7,097 bases of DNA from Natronohydrobacter sp. (GTDB lineage: Bacteria > Pseudomonadota > Alphaproteobacteria > Rhodobacterales > Rhodobacteraceae), in the NCBI GenBank assembly GCA_007118445.1, contig SKRP01000023.1:1-7097 (forward strand), written 5' to 3'. Positions 1 to 4,881 of the stretch are shown piece by piece; the first letter of the stretch is position 1, and each line of letters opens with the position of its first letter. Under the pieces are notes generated by a model. That model was not told the origin of the DNA. It searched no databases and saw only the letters and a program-made list of their open reading frames with translations. The position numbers and the translations under genes were made by a program.

Positions 1-418
1 CGGGGCGGCGACTCACAAAAGCCCCCATCTGCACCATGTCGAGCGCGCGCATGATCTTCTTTTCGCGCTCGGATTTGCCAAGCCCCCGGACTTCCAACGG
101 AAAGCCCAGATTCTCGCCCACGGTCATATGCGGAAAAAGCGCGTAGTTCTGGAATACCATGCCGATGCCGCGCTTGTGCGGGGGCACCGAATTGATTGGT
201 TTGCCGTCAAGCAATATCTCGCCATGCGTCGCGGTTTCGAACCCCGCAAGCATCATCAGACAGGTCGTCTTCCCTGACCCGGAGGGCCCGAGCATCGTCA
301 GAAACTCACCCTTGGCAACCGAGAGGTTGAGGTCTTTGACCACCAGGGTTTCCCCGTCATAGCTCTTCTGGACCCCATCGAATACGACGAATCCGTCGCG
401 CTCTTGTGCTGCGACCAC
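1..418 (-). CDS. ABC transporter ATP-binding protein, polyamine (PotA-like) type, 5' part only
   Basis: This is the N-terminal ~139 residues of a nucleotide-binding subunit that would hydrolyse ATP to drive import through an inner-membrane ABC permease. Visible are the Walker A motif GPSGSGKT (residues 44-51) and the Q-loop in MVFQNYALFPHMTVGENL (Gln about 90). The stretch VPPHKRGIGMVFQNYALFPH is typical of the PotA/FbpC group; among these it most resembles the spermidine/putrescine-type ATPases of Rhodobacterales. The signature LSGGQ, Walker B and regulatory C-terminus lie beyond the left edge, as must any permease and binding-protein genes. The GTG start at 418 is chosen because GGGGAG (425-430) precedes it by 6 nt and the homologous N-terminus (xxFVVFDGVQKSYDG) begins just after. 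Substrate is inferred from family resemblance only; other putrescine-, iron- or sugar-type importers have very similar ATPases. Confidence 0.88.
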   Translation of the reverse strand, partial: MVAAQERDGFVVFDGVQKSYDGETLVVKDLNLSVAKGEFLTMLGPSGSGKTTCLMMLAGFETATHGEILLDGKPINSVPPHKRGIGMVFQNYALFPHMTVGENLGFPLEVRGLGKSEREKKIMRALDMVQMGAFVSRRP

Positions 419-465
419 GCTTATCTCCCCGTGTCTCGGCGGTAATCCGCTCTTGTCATGCCAGT

Positions 466-494
466 AGTAAAGCCAAGCAAATCCCGCATTGCAA
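466..494 (-). promoter_or_regulatory. Candidate sigma70-type promoter of the ABC transporter gene
   Basis: Read on the minus strand, TTGCAA (489-494) and TTTACT (466-471) are separated by 17 nt, each matching 4 of 6 consensus positions. Transcription would start near 459, giving a leader of about 40 nt. No other pair with good spacing was seen nearer the start. It rests on pattern matching alone. Confidence 0.35.
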
Positions 495-552
495 CCAATA
501 AGTGGAATACGAGCCACATCTGTGAGATTACGCTCAATTTCTCTGCAGAAAC

Positions 553-580
553 CATAATTTGCAGGAATTATGCCTGCAAA
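553..580. repeat. Two interleaved perfect inverted repeats, candidate operator
   Basis: TTTGCAGG (558-565) and CCTGCAAA (573-580) form an 8-bp dyad with 7-nt spacer AATTATG. The spacer is itself the right arm of a second dyad, CATAATT (553-559) with AATTATG (566-572), 6 nt apart. The centre is AT-rich and the flanks GC-rich, the general architecture of sites bound by dimeric regulators (Lrp/AsnC, GntR and similar). It lies about 110 bp upstream of the proposed ABC start point. The cognate regulator is not identifiable from the window. Confidence 0.5.
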
Positions 581-605
581 GGAACTTGCATCAGGCGATC
601 AGACT

Positions 606-620
606 GCCTGCGATGCAGGC
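606..620. repeat. Perfect inverted repeat GCCTGC-GAT-GCAGGC
   Basis: A 6-bp dyad with a 3-nt spacer, built from the same CCTGC/GCAGG half-sites as the dyad at 558-580 but in the opposite arrangement and with closer spacing. It lies 59 bp beyond the 3' end of the tRNA and upstream of the ABC gene. It could be a second operator; as RNA it would be only a weak hairpin, with no T-run on either side to make it a terminator. Confidence 0.4.
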
Positions 621-665
621 TTACCGTCGGCTGAACGATACGGCAACGGGCATCCTGTCACGAGA

Positions 666-681
666 TGAAAAGAGGAAAATG
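666..681. repeat. 16-bp direct repeat, copy 1 (overlaps the tRNA 3' end)
   Basis: TGAAAAGAGGAAAATG here is identical to bases 806-821, exactly 140 bp away and in the same orientation. This copy includes the last two bases of the tRNA CCA end and the T-rich trailer that follows it on the minus strand (TTTTCCTCTTTTC), which may also be where tRNA transcription ends. Confidence 0.8.
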
Positions 682-766
682 GTGCGGTCGAGAAGACTCG
701 AACTTCCACGGGAGTTACCCCACAGCGACCTCAACGCTGCGCGTCTACCAATTCCGCCACGACCGC
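680..766 (-). tRNA. tRNA-Leu, anticodon GAG, CCA encoded
   Basis: An 87-nt class II tRNA gene on the minus strand. The acceptor arms GCGGTCG (760-766) and CGACCGC (684-690) pair perfectly, followed by A and an encoded CCA (680-682). The anticodon stem CAGCG/CGCTG encloses the loop TTGAGGT, giving anticodon GAG, which reads CUC and CUU codons. The T arm is GGAAG-TTCGAGT-CTTCT with one G-T pair. The long variable arm (TGGGGTAACTCCCGT) is characteristic of tRNA-Leu. It starts 19 nt downstream of the stop codon of the DUF2306-type gene on the same strand, so it may be read from that gene's transcript or from a promoter inside its 3' end. Confidence 0.97.
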
Positions 767-785
767 ACGCCGTGTAAGCGCGCTT

Positions 786-1316
786 CTAGCGACTCACTCT
801 GCCCTTGAAAAGAGGAAAATGCGCGCGATGCTGCCGCGCATGGACCGGCTGCGCGCGCCACAGGACAAGCGCGCCCAATGCAAACAGGCCGGCGGCGGCG
901 CCGAACCCGGTCCAGCCGGTTCCGTCGAGCAGAACCAGATGCATCCGCCGCCCCGGCAGCAGTGTGAACAACCCTGCCACCCCCATCGACCAGATATAGA
1001 GCTGGGCCATCATCCGCCCGTGCTCCACGACCTGCCCGGCCCGGATCGCACGCAGCCCGCGCCACAGCATGACCACGACAAGAACCGAAAGGGCATGGAT
1101 GGGCGAGAACGGGCCGAGCAGGCGGATCTCGAAAATGCCGAGCGCGGTCACTGCGGTCACCGCCATGGCCGTGATCCAGAGATACCCCATCAGCCGATGC
1201 AACTGGTCGCGGCGTCGGCGCAGGATCACGACAGGGCCAAGGGCGAAGGCCAAGAGGGCTGCAACTGTGTGGATCTGGATCAGCGGGGCGGATGTGAGCA
1301 AGGGATCGAGGGTCAT
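786..1316 (-). CDS. DUF2306-type small integral membrane protein
   Basis: A 176-residue, mostly hydrophobic protein with about four predicted membrane helices (roughly residues 13-32, 43-62, 72-90 and a Gly/Ala/Leu-rich pair toward the C-terminus), the pattern of DUF2306 proteins, whose function is not established. Histidines at or near helix ends (H16, H40 in HRLMG, H74 in SPIH, H99 in EHGRMM) match those recurring in this family. The ATG at 1316 is preferred over the one at 1331 because GGAGG (1322-1326) stands 5 nt before it and would be inside the gene otherwise. The gene is divergent from a LytTR regulator across 125 bp and is followed 19 nt later by tRNA-Leu. Its last codons contain copy 2 of a 16-bp repeat also found beyond the tRNA. 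Family assignment is moderate; role unknown. Confidence 0.8.
   Translation of the reverse strand: MTLDPLLTSAPLIQIHTVAALLAFALGPVVILRRRRDQLHRLMGYLWITAMAVTAVTALGIFEIRLLGPFSPIHALSVLVVVMLWRGLRAIRAGQVVEHGRMMAQLYIWSMGVAGLFTLLPGRRMHLVLLDGTGWTGFGAAAGLFALGALVLWRAQPVHARQHRAHFPLFKGRVSR
806..821. repeat. 16-bp direct repeat, copy 2 (inside the 3' end of the DUF2306-type gene)
   Basis: Identical to bases 666-681. On the minus strand it encodes residues HFPLF close to the C-terminus of the membrane protein. The two copies enclose the tRNA-Leu gene and the stop codon of the membrane protein gene; similarity does not extend beyond the 16 bp. Confidence 0.8.
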
Positions 1317-1342
1317 GATATCCTCCGTCATGTCTGTTCAGG

Positions 1343-1357
1343 GGGCCGGCTTGGCCC
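1343..1357. repeat. Inverted repeat GGGCC-GGCTT-GGCCC in the divergent intergenic region
   Basis: A perfect 5-bp dyad with 5-nt spacer between the two divergent genes. It overlaps the proposed -35 element of the LytTR gene, so it could be an operator. In DNA this GC-rich a short GC dyad can also arise by chance. Confidence 0.3.
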
Positions 1358-1380
1358 GCTGCGATGCGATGTGCTAAAAG
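1351..1380 (+). promoter_or_regulatory. Candidate promoter for the LytTR regulator and lipB
   Basis: TTGGCC (1351-1356) and TAAAAG (1375-1380) are 18 nt apart, each matching 4 of 6 consensus bases, and TGC directly precedes the -10, as in extended -10 promoters. The start point would be near 1387, about 55 nt before the GTG start. Pattern matching only. Confidence 0.35.
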
Positions 1381-1441
1381 CCCAGAACCGAAGCGGGGCC
1401 GCGCCTGCAAGCGCAGCTTCGTCAGCAACCGGAGAGGTTTC

Positions 1442-2224
1442 GTGACCGACCGCCCATCGTCATTCGCGCTACGCGAACTGCAGGCCCATCTCGGTGCCCC
1501 TTTCGTGCTGGCCACGCAGGCAGGAATCGCGCTGGTGCTGGGGCTGTCCGGGCCGTTCGGCAGCTTTGAATCGCTCAGCCCCCTGCCCCGGCTGGTCTAT
1601 TGGACGGGTATTGTTTTCGGCACCTATGGGCTGGGCAGCGCCCTGACGCTGCTGATACTGGACCCGCTGGATGCCCGCAGCCGCTTGCCGCTTATGCTGC
1701 AGATCCTGCGCGGCGGGGTCATCCTCGGACTGGCCGTGCTGGTGTTTCTCTGGCTCTGGTCACTGCCGTTTTTCCGTGCGCAGGACGGTCCCGACCATCT
1801 TGCGGGCGCGGGCGGTCTGGCGGCCTTTGTCGTGTCATGGACCGTGCTGAGCCTGCGCGTCTTCTATCCGCAACCGGCCGTTGATGGGGCCACTGATCAG
1901 CCTGCCCTGCTCAAACGCCTGCCGCTGGACAAACGCGGCGCGCTGGTCGCGCTTACAGCGACCGATCATTATGTCGAGGTTGTGACCGACAAGGGCCGCG
2001 AACTGGTGCTGATGCGGCTCGCCGATGCCATTGCCGAAACGGCCCCGGTGCGCGGGATGCAGGTGCATCGCTCGCATTGGGTGGCGCTGGCGCAGGTTGA
2101 AAGCGCCGAGCGGCGCGGTGACGGCGCGCGGCTGGAAATGCGCACCGGGATGGAAATCCCGGTCAGCCGCCGCCATATGCCCTCCATCCGGGCGGCAGGC
2201 TTGCTGCCCCAGAAACAAGGCTGA
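1442..2224 (+). CDS. Membrane-anchored LytTR-family DNA-binding regulator
   Basis: A 260-residue protein with four predicted membrane helices (about residues 20-38, 51-73, 91-111 and 121-142) followed by a LytTR DNA-binding domain (about 157-256). The LytTR part shows ATDHYVEV, the strongly typical MQVHRSHWVAL (206-216) and IPVSRRHMPSIRAAGLL near the end. There is no response-regulator receiver domain, so the membrane part is presumably the sensor or tether. The GTG at 1442 is chosen because GGAGAGG (1431-1437) lies just upstream and the homologous region begins after it; the frame is open further 5' (an ATG at 1364), but that extension is Arg/Lys-rich and crosses the likely promoter. lipB begins 4 nt after the stop, so the two are probably co-transcribed. 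LytTR proteins often bind near their own promoter, which makes the divergent DUF2306-type gene a natural target. Signal and targets unknown. Confidence 0.87.
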   Translation: MTDRPSSFALRELQAHLGAPFVLATQAGIALVLGLSGPFGSFESLSPLPRLVYWTGIVFGTYGLGSALTLLILDPLDARSRLPLMLQILRGGVILGLAVLVFLWLWSLPFFRAQDGPDHLAGAGGLAAFVVSWTVLSLRVFYPQPAVDGATDQPALLKRLPLDKRGALVALTATDHYVEVVTDKGRELVLMRLADAIAETAPVRGMQVHRSHWVALAQVESAERRGDGARLEMRTGMEIPVSRRHMPSIRAAGLLPQKQG

Positions 2225-2228
2225 GCCC

Positions 2229-2942
2229 ATGCCACCAATATCCGCCCCGCAATGGGATGTGCTGCCCGGTCTGTCGGACTATGCCGCGACCCTGGCCGCG
2301 ATGGAAGCGCGCGTCGCCGCGATCAGCAGGGGCGCAGCCTCCGAGGCCATCTGGCTGCTCGAACACCCGCCCCTCTACACAGCGGGCACCAGCGCGAAGC
2401 CGGAGGATCTGACCGCACCCGAGCGCTTCCCGGTCTACAACGCAGGTCGCGGCGGACAATATACGTATCACGGCCCCGGCCAGCGCGTGGTCTATGCCAT
2501 GCTCGATCTGAACCGGCGCGGGCGCGACCTGCGCTGCTTCGTGCATCAGATGGAATCCTGGGTCATTGCGACACTGGCCGAATTCGGCGTGCGGGGCGAG
2601 CGCCGCGCAGGCCGCGTGGGTGTATGGGTCACGCGCCCCGACAAGCCCCCCCTGCCCGATGGCAGCCCGCGCGAGGACAAGATCGCCGCGATCGGCATCA
2701 AGCTGCGTCGCTGGGTCAGCTTTCACGGGCTGTCGATCAATGTCGAACCGGATCTGGACCATTTCGCCGGCATCGTGCCTTGCGGGATTCGCGACCACGG
2801 AGTCACCTCGCTGGTCGATCTGGGCCTGCCGGTCACGATGGAAGATGTCGATCTGGCCCTGATGCGCAGTTTCAACGCAGTTTTCGGGGCGATATCGGCG
2901 GAAAAGCCCTGCAGTGCTGCCGCCACGGGCCAGTCCTTGTGA
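2229..2942 (+). CDS. lipB: Octanoyl-[acyl-carrier-protein]:protein N-octanoyltransferase LipB
   Basis: A 237-residue cytoplasmic enzyme that moves the octanoyl group from octanoyl-ACP to a lysine of lipoyl domains (E2 of pyruvate and 2-oxoglutarate dehydrogenases, glycine cleavage H protein); LipA then inserts sulfur. Diagnostic motifs are LLEHPPLYTAGTSA (43-56), the substrate-loop motif RGGQYTYHGPGQRVVY (74-89), the catalytic lysine in DKIAAIGIKLRRW (K151), SFHGLSINV (164-172) and the catalytic cysteine in PCGI (C185). Length is normal. A 13-residue insertion-like stretch rich in Pro and charged residues (about 136-149) precedes the catalytic lysine; similar loops are common in alphaproteobacterial LipB. 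The ATG at 2229 lies 4 nt after the LytTR stop with AAGG (2217-2220) as a weak ribosome site. The open frame extends upstream only as overlap with the preceding gene. Confidence 0.97.
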   Translation: MPPISAPQWDVLPGLSDYAATLAAMEARVAAISRGAASEAIWLLEHPPLYTAGTSAKPEDLTAPERFPVYNAGRGGQYTYHGPGQRVVYAMLDLNRRGRDLRCFVHQMESWVIATLAEFGVRGERRAGRVGVWVTRPDKPPLPDGSPREDKIAAIGIKLRRWVSFHGLSINVEPDLDHFAGIVPCGIRDHGVTSLVDLGLPVTMEDVDLALMRSFNAVFGAISAEKPCSAAATGQSL

Positions 2943-2949
2943 AATGACA

Positions 2950-2963
2950 TTGATCTGAATCAA
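2950..2963. promoter_or_regulatory. Perfect FNR-type box (TTGAT-N4-ATCAA)
   Basis: TTGATCTGAATCAA matches the consensus TTGATNNNNATCAA of FNR/FnrL/Anr regulators at all ten defined positions. It starts 7 nt after the lipB stop and lies 191 bp before ctaD. FNR proteins carry an oxygen-labile [4Fe-4S] cluster and bind such sites under low oxygen. Relative to the proposed ctaD start point (about 3027) the centre is near -70, a position used by activators in enterobacterial class I promoters, but that start point is itself only predicted, so activation or repression cannot be decided here. Confidence 0.75.
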
Positions 2964-2991
2964 AAAAATGGCCCCTGCGACAACTCGAGCA

Positions 2992-3020
2992 TTGCCCTGC
3001 AAAAACACACATTCTAAAAG
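2992..3020 (+). promoter_or_regulatory. Candidate ctaD promoter
   Basis: TTGCCC (2992-2997) and TAAAAG (3015-3020) are 17 nt apart. A better isolated -10 hexamer, TATACT (3026-3031), lies slightly downstream but has no -35 at 15-18 nt. Either would leave a long ctaD leader of roughly 115-130 nt. No rho-independent terminator separates lipB from ctaD, so read-through is also possible. Confidence 0.35.
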
Positions 3021-3066
3021 CTGAGTATACTGCGGAACACGAGTCTGTGTCTGATACACGTCGCCC

Positions 3067-3101
3067 GCATTGTAAGAGGGTCAGGGTCTCAATGCTCTGA
3101 C
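3067..3101 (+). promoter_or_regulatory. Two overlapping potential hairpins in the ctaD leader
   Basis: GCATTG (3067-3072) can pair with CAATGC (3090-3095), and GTCAG (3080-3084) with CTGAC (3097-3101). The arms interlock, so as simple hairpins they exclude each other; together they would be a pseudoknot. The arms are short and the loops long (17 and 12 nt), so structure is only possible, not shown. Confidence 0.25.
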
Positions 3102-3103
3102 GC

Positions 3104-3151
3104 ATGAAAAAAAGTTGCAGTCACTGCAACGGGAACCGGGAACTGGAGTAG
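3104..3151 (+). CDS. Possible 15-residue upstream ORF in the ctaD leader, with a CxxC motif
   Basis: ATG at 3104 opens a frame encoding MKKSCSHCNGNRELE and stops at TAG (3149-3151). It is in the same frame as ctaD, its stop overlaps the end of the ctaD Shine-Dalgarno region (GGAG, 3145-3148), and only 3 nt separate the stop from the ctaD ATG, a layout suited to translational coupling. Cys5 and Cys8 form a CxxC with His7 between. No clear ribosome site precedes the ATG, and the Cys codons fall in a 17-bp palindrome, so the motif could be a by-product of that dyad. A frame this short can arise by chance; I list it because of its placement. Confidence 0.25.
   Translation: MKKSCSHCNGNRELE
3114..3130. 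repeat. Perfect 17-bp dyad GTTGCAGT-C-ACTGCAAC before ctaD
   Basis: Eight-bp arms around one central base, 14 nt before the ctaD Shine-Dalgarno GGAG. It could be an operator downstream of the promoter or, in RNA, a hairpin (GTTGCA/TGCAAC, loop GTCAC) next to the ribosome site. Its TTGCAG half-site also appears in the dyad at 558-580 upstream of the ABC gene, with a different spacer. Confidence 0.55.
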
Positions 3152-3154
3152 CCT

Positions 3155-4873
3155 ATGGCCGACGCAGCCACCCATGACCACGGGCATGAGGACACGAGAT
3201 CCTTCTTTACCCGCTGGTTCATGTCCACGAACCACAAGGATATCGGGATCCTTTACCTCTTCACGGCCGGGATTGTCGGCTTCATCGCTGTGGCCTTTTC
3301 GGTCTATATGCGTATGGAGCTGATGACGCCGGGCGTCGAATACATGTGTATGGAAGGCGCGCGCCTGACCCCTGCGCCGGAAGGGGAATGCACCCCCAAC
3401 GGCCATATCTGGAACGTGCTGGTCACCGCACATGGCATCCTGATGATGTTCTTCGTGCTGATTCCAGCGCTGTTCGGGGGTTTCGGCAACTACTTCATGC
3501 CGCTGCATATCGGCGCGCCGGACATGGCGTTTCCGCGTCTGAACAATCTTTCCTACTGGCTCTTTGTCGCCGGTTCGGCACTGGCCGTCGCCTCGGTGCT
3601 GTCACCGGGCGGTAATGGGCAGCTCGGCTCGGGCGTGGGCTGGGTGCTCTATCCACCGCTTTCCACGCGCGAGGCGGGGTTCTCGCTTGATCTGGCGATC
3701 TTCGCGGTCCATGTCTCGGGCGCATCCTCGATCCTGGGCGCGATCAATATCATCACGACCTTCCTGAACATGCGCGCACCGGGCATGACGCTCTTCAAGG
3801 TGCCGCTGTTTGCATGGTCAGTCTTCATCACGGCCTGGATGATCCTGCTGGCGCTGCCGGTTCTGGCCGGTGCGATCACAATGCTGCTGACCGACCGCAA
3901 TTTCGGGACGACCTTCTTCGACCCGGCAGGCGGCGGGGATCCGGTCCTCTATCAGCATATCCTGTGGTTCTTCGGACACCCGGAAGTCTATATCATCATC
4001 ATTCCGGGCTTCGGCATCATCAGCCACATCATCGCCACCTTCTCGCGCAAACCGGTCTTCGGCTATCTGCCGATGGTCTGGGCGATGATTGCGATTGCGG
4101 TTCTGGGCTTCATCGTCTGGGCGCACCATATGTATACTGTGGGGATGTCGGTCACGCAGCAGACCTATTTCATGCTGGCCACGATGGTGATCGCGGTGCC
4201 GACGGGCATCAAGATCTTCTCCTGGATTGCAACGATGTGGAAAGGCTCGGTCACTTTCGAGACGCCGATGCTCTGGGCCTTCGGCTTTCTGTTCCTGTTC
4301 ACTGTGGGCGGGGTCACGGGGATCGTGCTGTCCCAGGCCCCCATCGACCGCATCTATCACGACACCTATTATGTGGTGGCGCATTTCCATTATGTGATGT
4401 CGCTTGGCGCAGCCTTCGCGCTGTTTGCAGGCATTTATTACTGGATGGGCAAGATGTCAGGGCGGCAATATCCTGAATGGGCGGGCAAGCTGCATTTCTG
4501 GATGATGTTCATCGGCGCGAATATCACCTTCTTCCCGCAGCATTTCCTGGGCCGTCAGGGCATGCCACGGCGCTATATCGACTATCCCGAAGCCTATGCG
4601 CTGTGGAACTATGTCAGCTCGATCGGCGCGTTCATCAGCTTTGCGTCCTTCCTTCTGTTCATCGGCATCGTGTTCTACACGCTGCGCTACGGCGCACGGA
4701 TCACCGAAAAGAACTACTGGAACGAACATGCCGACACGCTGGAATGGACCCTGCCCACGCCGCCGCCCGAGCACACGTTCGAGCAGCTGCCCAAGCGCGA
4801 GGACTGGGACAAGCAGCGGGTTGGCGAGCGTGACCCGCTGATCCCGGAAGCCGCGAAACCCGGCAGCGCCTAG
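3155..4873 (+). CDS. ctaD: Cytochrome c oxidase subunit I, aa3 type (CtaD/CoxA)
   Basis: A 572-residue, 12-helix inner-membrane protein, the catalytic core of the aa3 oxidase that reduces O2 to water with electrons from cytochrome c and pumps protons. All key residues are present, each one below Paracoccus numbering: heme a ligands H93 (TAHGILMMFF) and H411's equivalent H412, heme a3 ligand H410 (VVAHFHYVM), CuB ligands H275, H324 and H325, the crosslinked Tyr (Y279, in GHPEVYIIIIPGFG), D-channel D123 (GAPDMAFPRLNN) and E277, and K-channel K353 (PTGIKIFSW). LGRQGMPRRYIDYP is the arginine pair near the heme propionates. Two Cys in the first periplasmic loop (C65, C79) match the loop cysteines of Rhodobacter enzymes. 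GGAG (3145-3148) lies 6 nt before the ATG. Subunits II and III and heme assembly genes are not in the window. Regulatory sites upstream suggest oxygen control. Confidence 0.99.
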   Translation: MADAATHDHGHEDTRSFFTRWFMSTNHKDIGILYLFTAGIVGFIAVAFSVYMRMELMTPGVEYMCMEGARLTPAPEGECTPNGHIWNVLVTAHGILMMFFVLIPALFGGFGNYFMPLHIGAPDMAFPRLNNLSYWLFVAGSALAVASVLSPGGNGQLGSGVGWVLYPPLSTREAGFSLDLAIFAVHVSGASSILGAINIITTFLNMRAPGMTLFKVPLFAWSVFITAWMILLALPVLAGAITMLLTDRNFGTTFFDPAGGGDPVLYQHILWFFGHPEVYIIIIPGFGIISHIIATFSRKPVFGYLPMVWAMIAIAVLGFIVWAHHMYTVGMSVTQQTYFMLATMVIAVPTGIKIFSWIATMWKGSVTFETPMLWAFGFLFLFTVGGVTGIVLSQAPIDRIYHDTYYVVAHFHYVMSLGAAFALFAGIYYWMGKMSGRQYPEWAGKLHFWMMFIGANITFFPQHFLGRQGMPRRYIDYPEAYALWNYVSSIGAFISFASFLLFIGIVFYTLRYGARITEKNYWNEHADTLEWTLPTPPPEHTFEQLPKREDWDKQRVGERDPLIPEAAKPGSA

Positions 4874-4881
4874 ACGCAGCA

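Larger units (their letters stand above)
419..679. other. Gene-free regulatory interval between the ABC ATPase and tRNA-Leu
   Basis: No convincing gene is present in these 261 bases: the only longer open frame (559-777, plus) runs through the tRNA on the wrong strand and has no family resemblance. The stretch is visibly more AT-rich than its neighbours. It contains a promoter candidate for the ABC gene and several inverted repeats, listed separately. Confidence 0.6.

Noticed and set aside
606..620. GCCTGC-GAT-GCAGGC as the tRNA terminator
   Set aside because: The 3-nt loop hairpin lies 59 nt past the tRNA and is not followed by a T-run on the minus strand.
559..777. 72-codon plus-strand open frame
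   Set aside because: It runs through the tRNA-Leu gene in antisense and has no recognisable family or ribosome site.
1317..1331. ATG at 1331 as the start of the DUF2306-type gene
   Set aside because: The strong GGAGG site (1322-1326) would be inside the gene and is ideally spaced for the ATG at 1316.
1335..1343. TCTGTTCAG as a LytTR-type binding half-site
   Set aside because: It matches the commonly cited LytTR half-site loosely, but no second copy at the expected spacing is visible.
819..1445. 208-codon plus-strand open frame over the DUF2306-type gene
   Set aside because: His/Gln/Arg-rich composition typical of an antisense shadow in GC-rich DNA; the minus frame has a clear membrane-protein pattern and a ribosome site.
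745..1515. 256-codon minus-strand open frame
   Set aside because: Arg/Pro/His-rich shadow frame that crosses the tRNA, the divergent promoter region and the start of the LytTR gene.
2163..3059. 298-codon minus-strand open frame opposite lipB
   Set aside because: Antisense shadow; lipB on the plus strand carries all catalytic motifs, and this frame crosses the FNR box and promoter.
3047..3059. GTGT-CTGAT-ACAC as an additional operator upstream of ctaD
   Set aside because: Arms of only 4 bp with an asymmetric centre; too weak to call.
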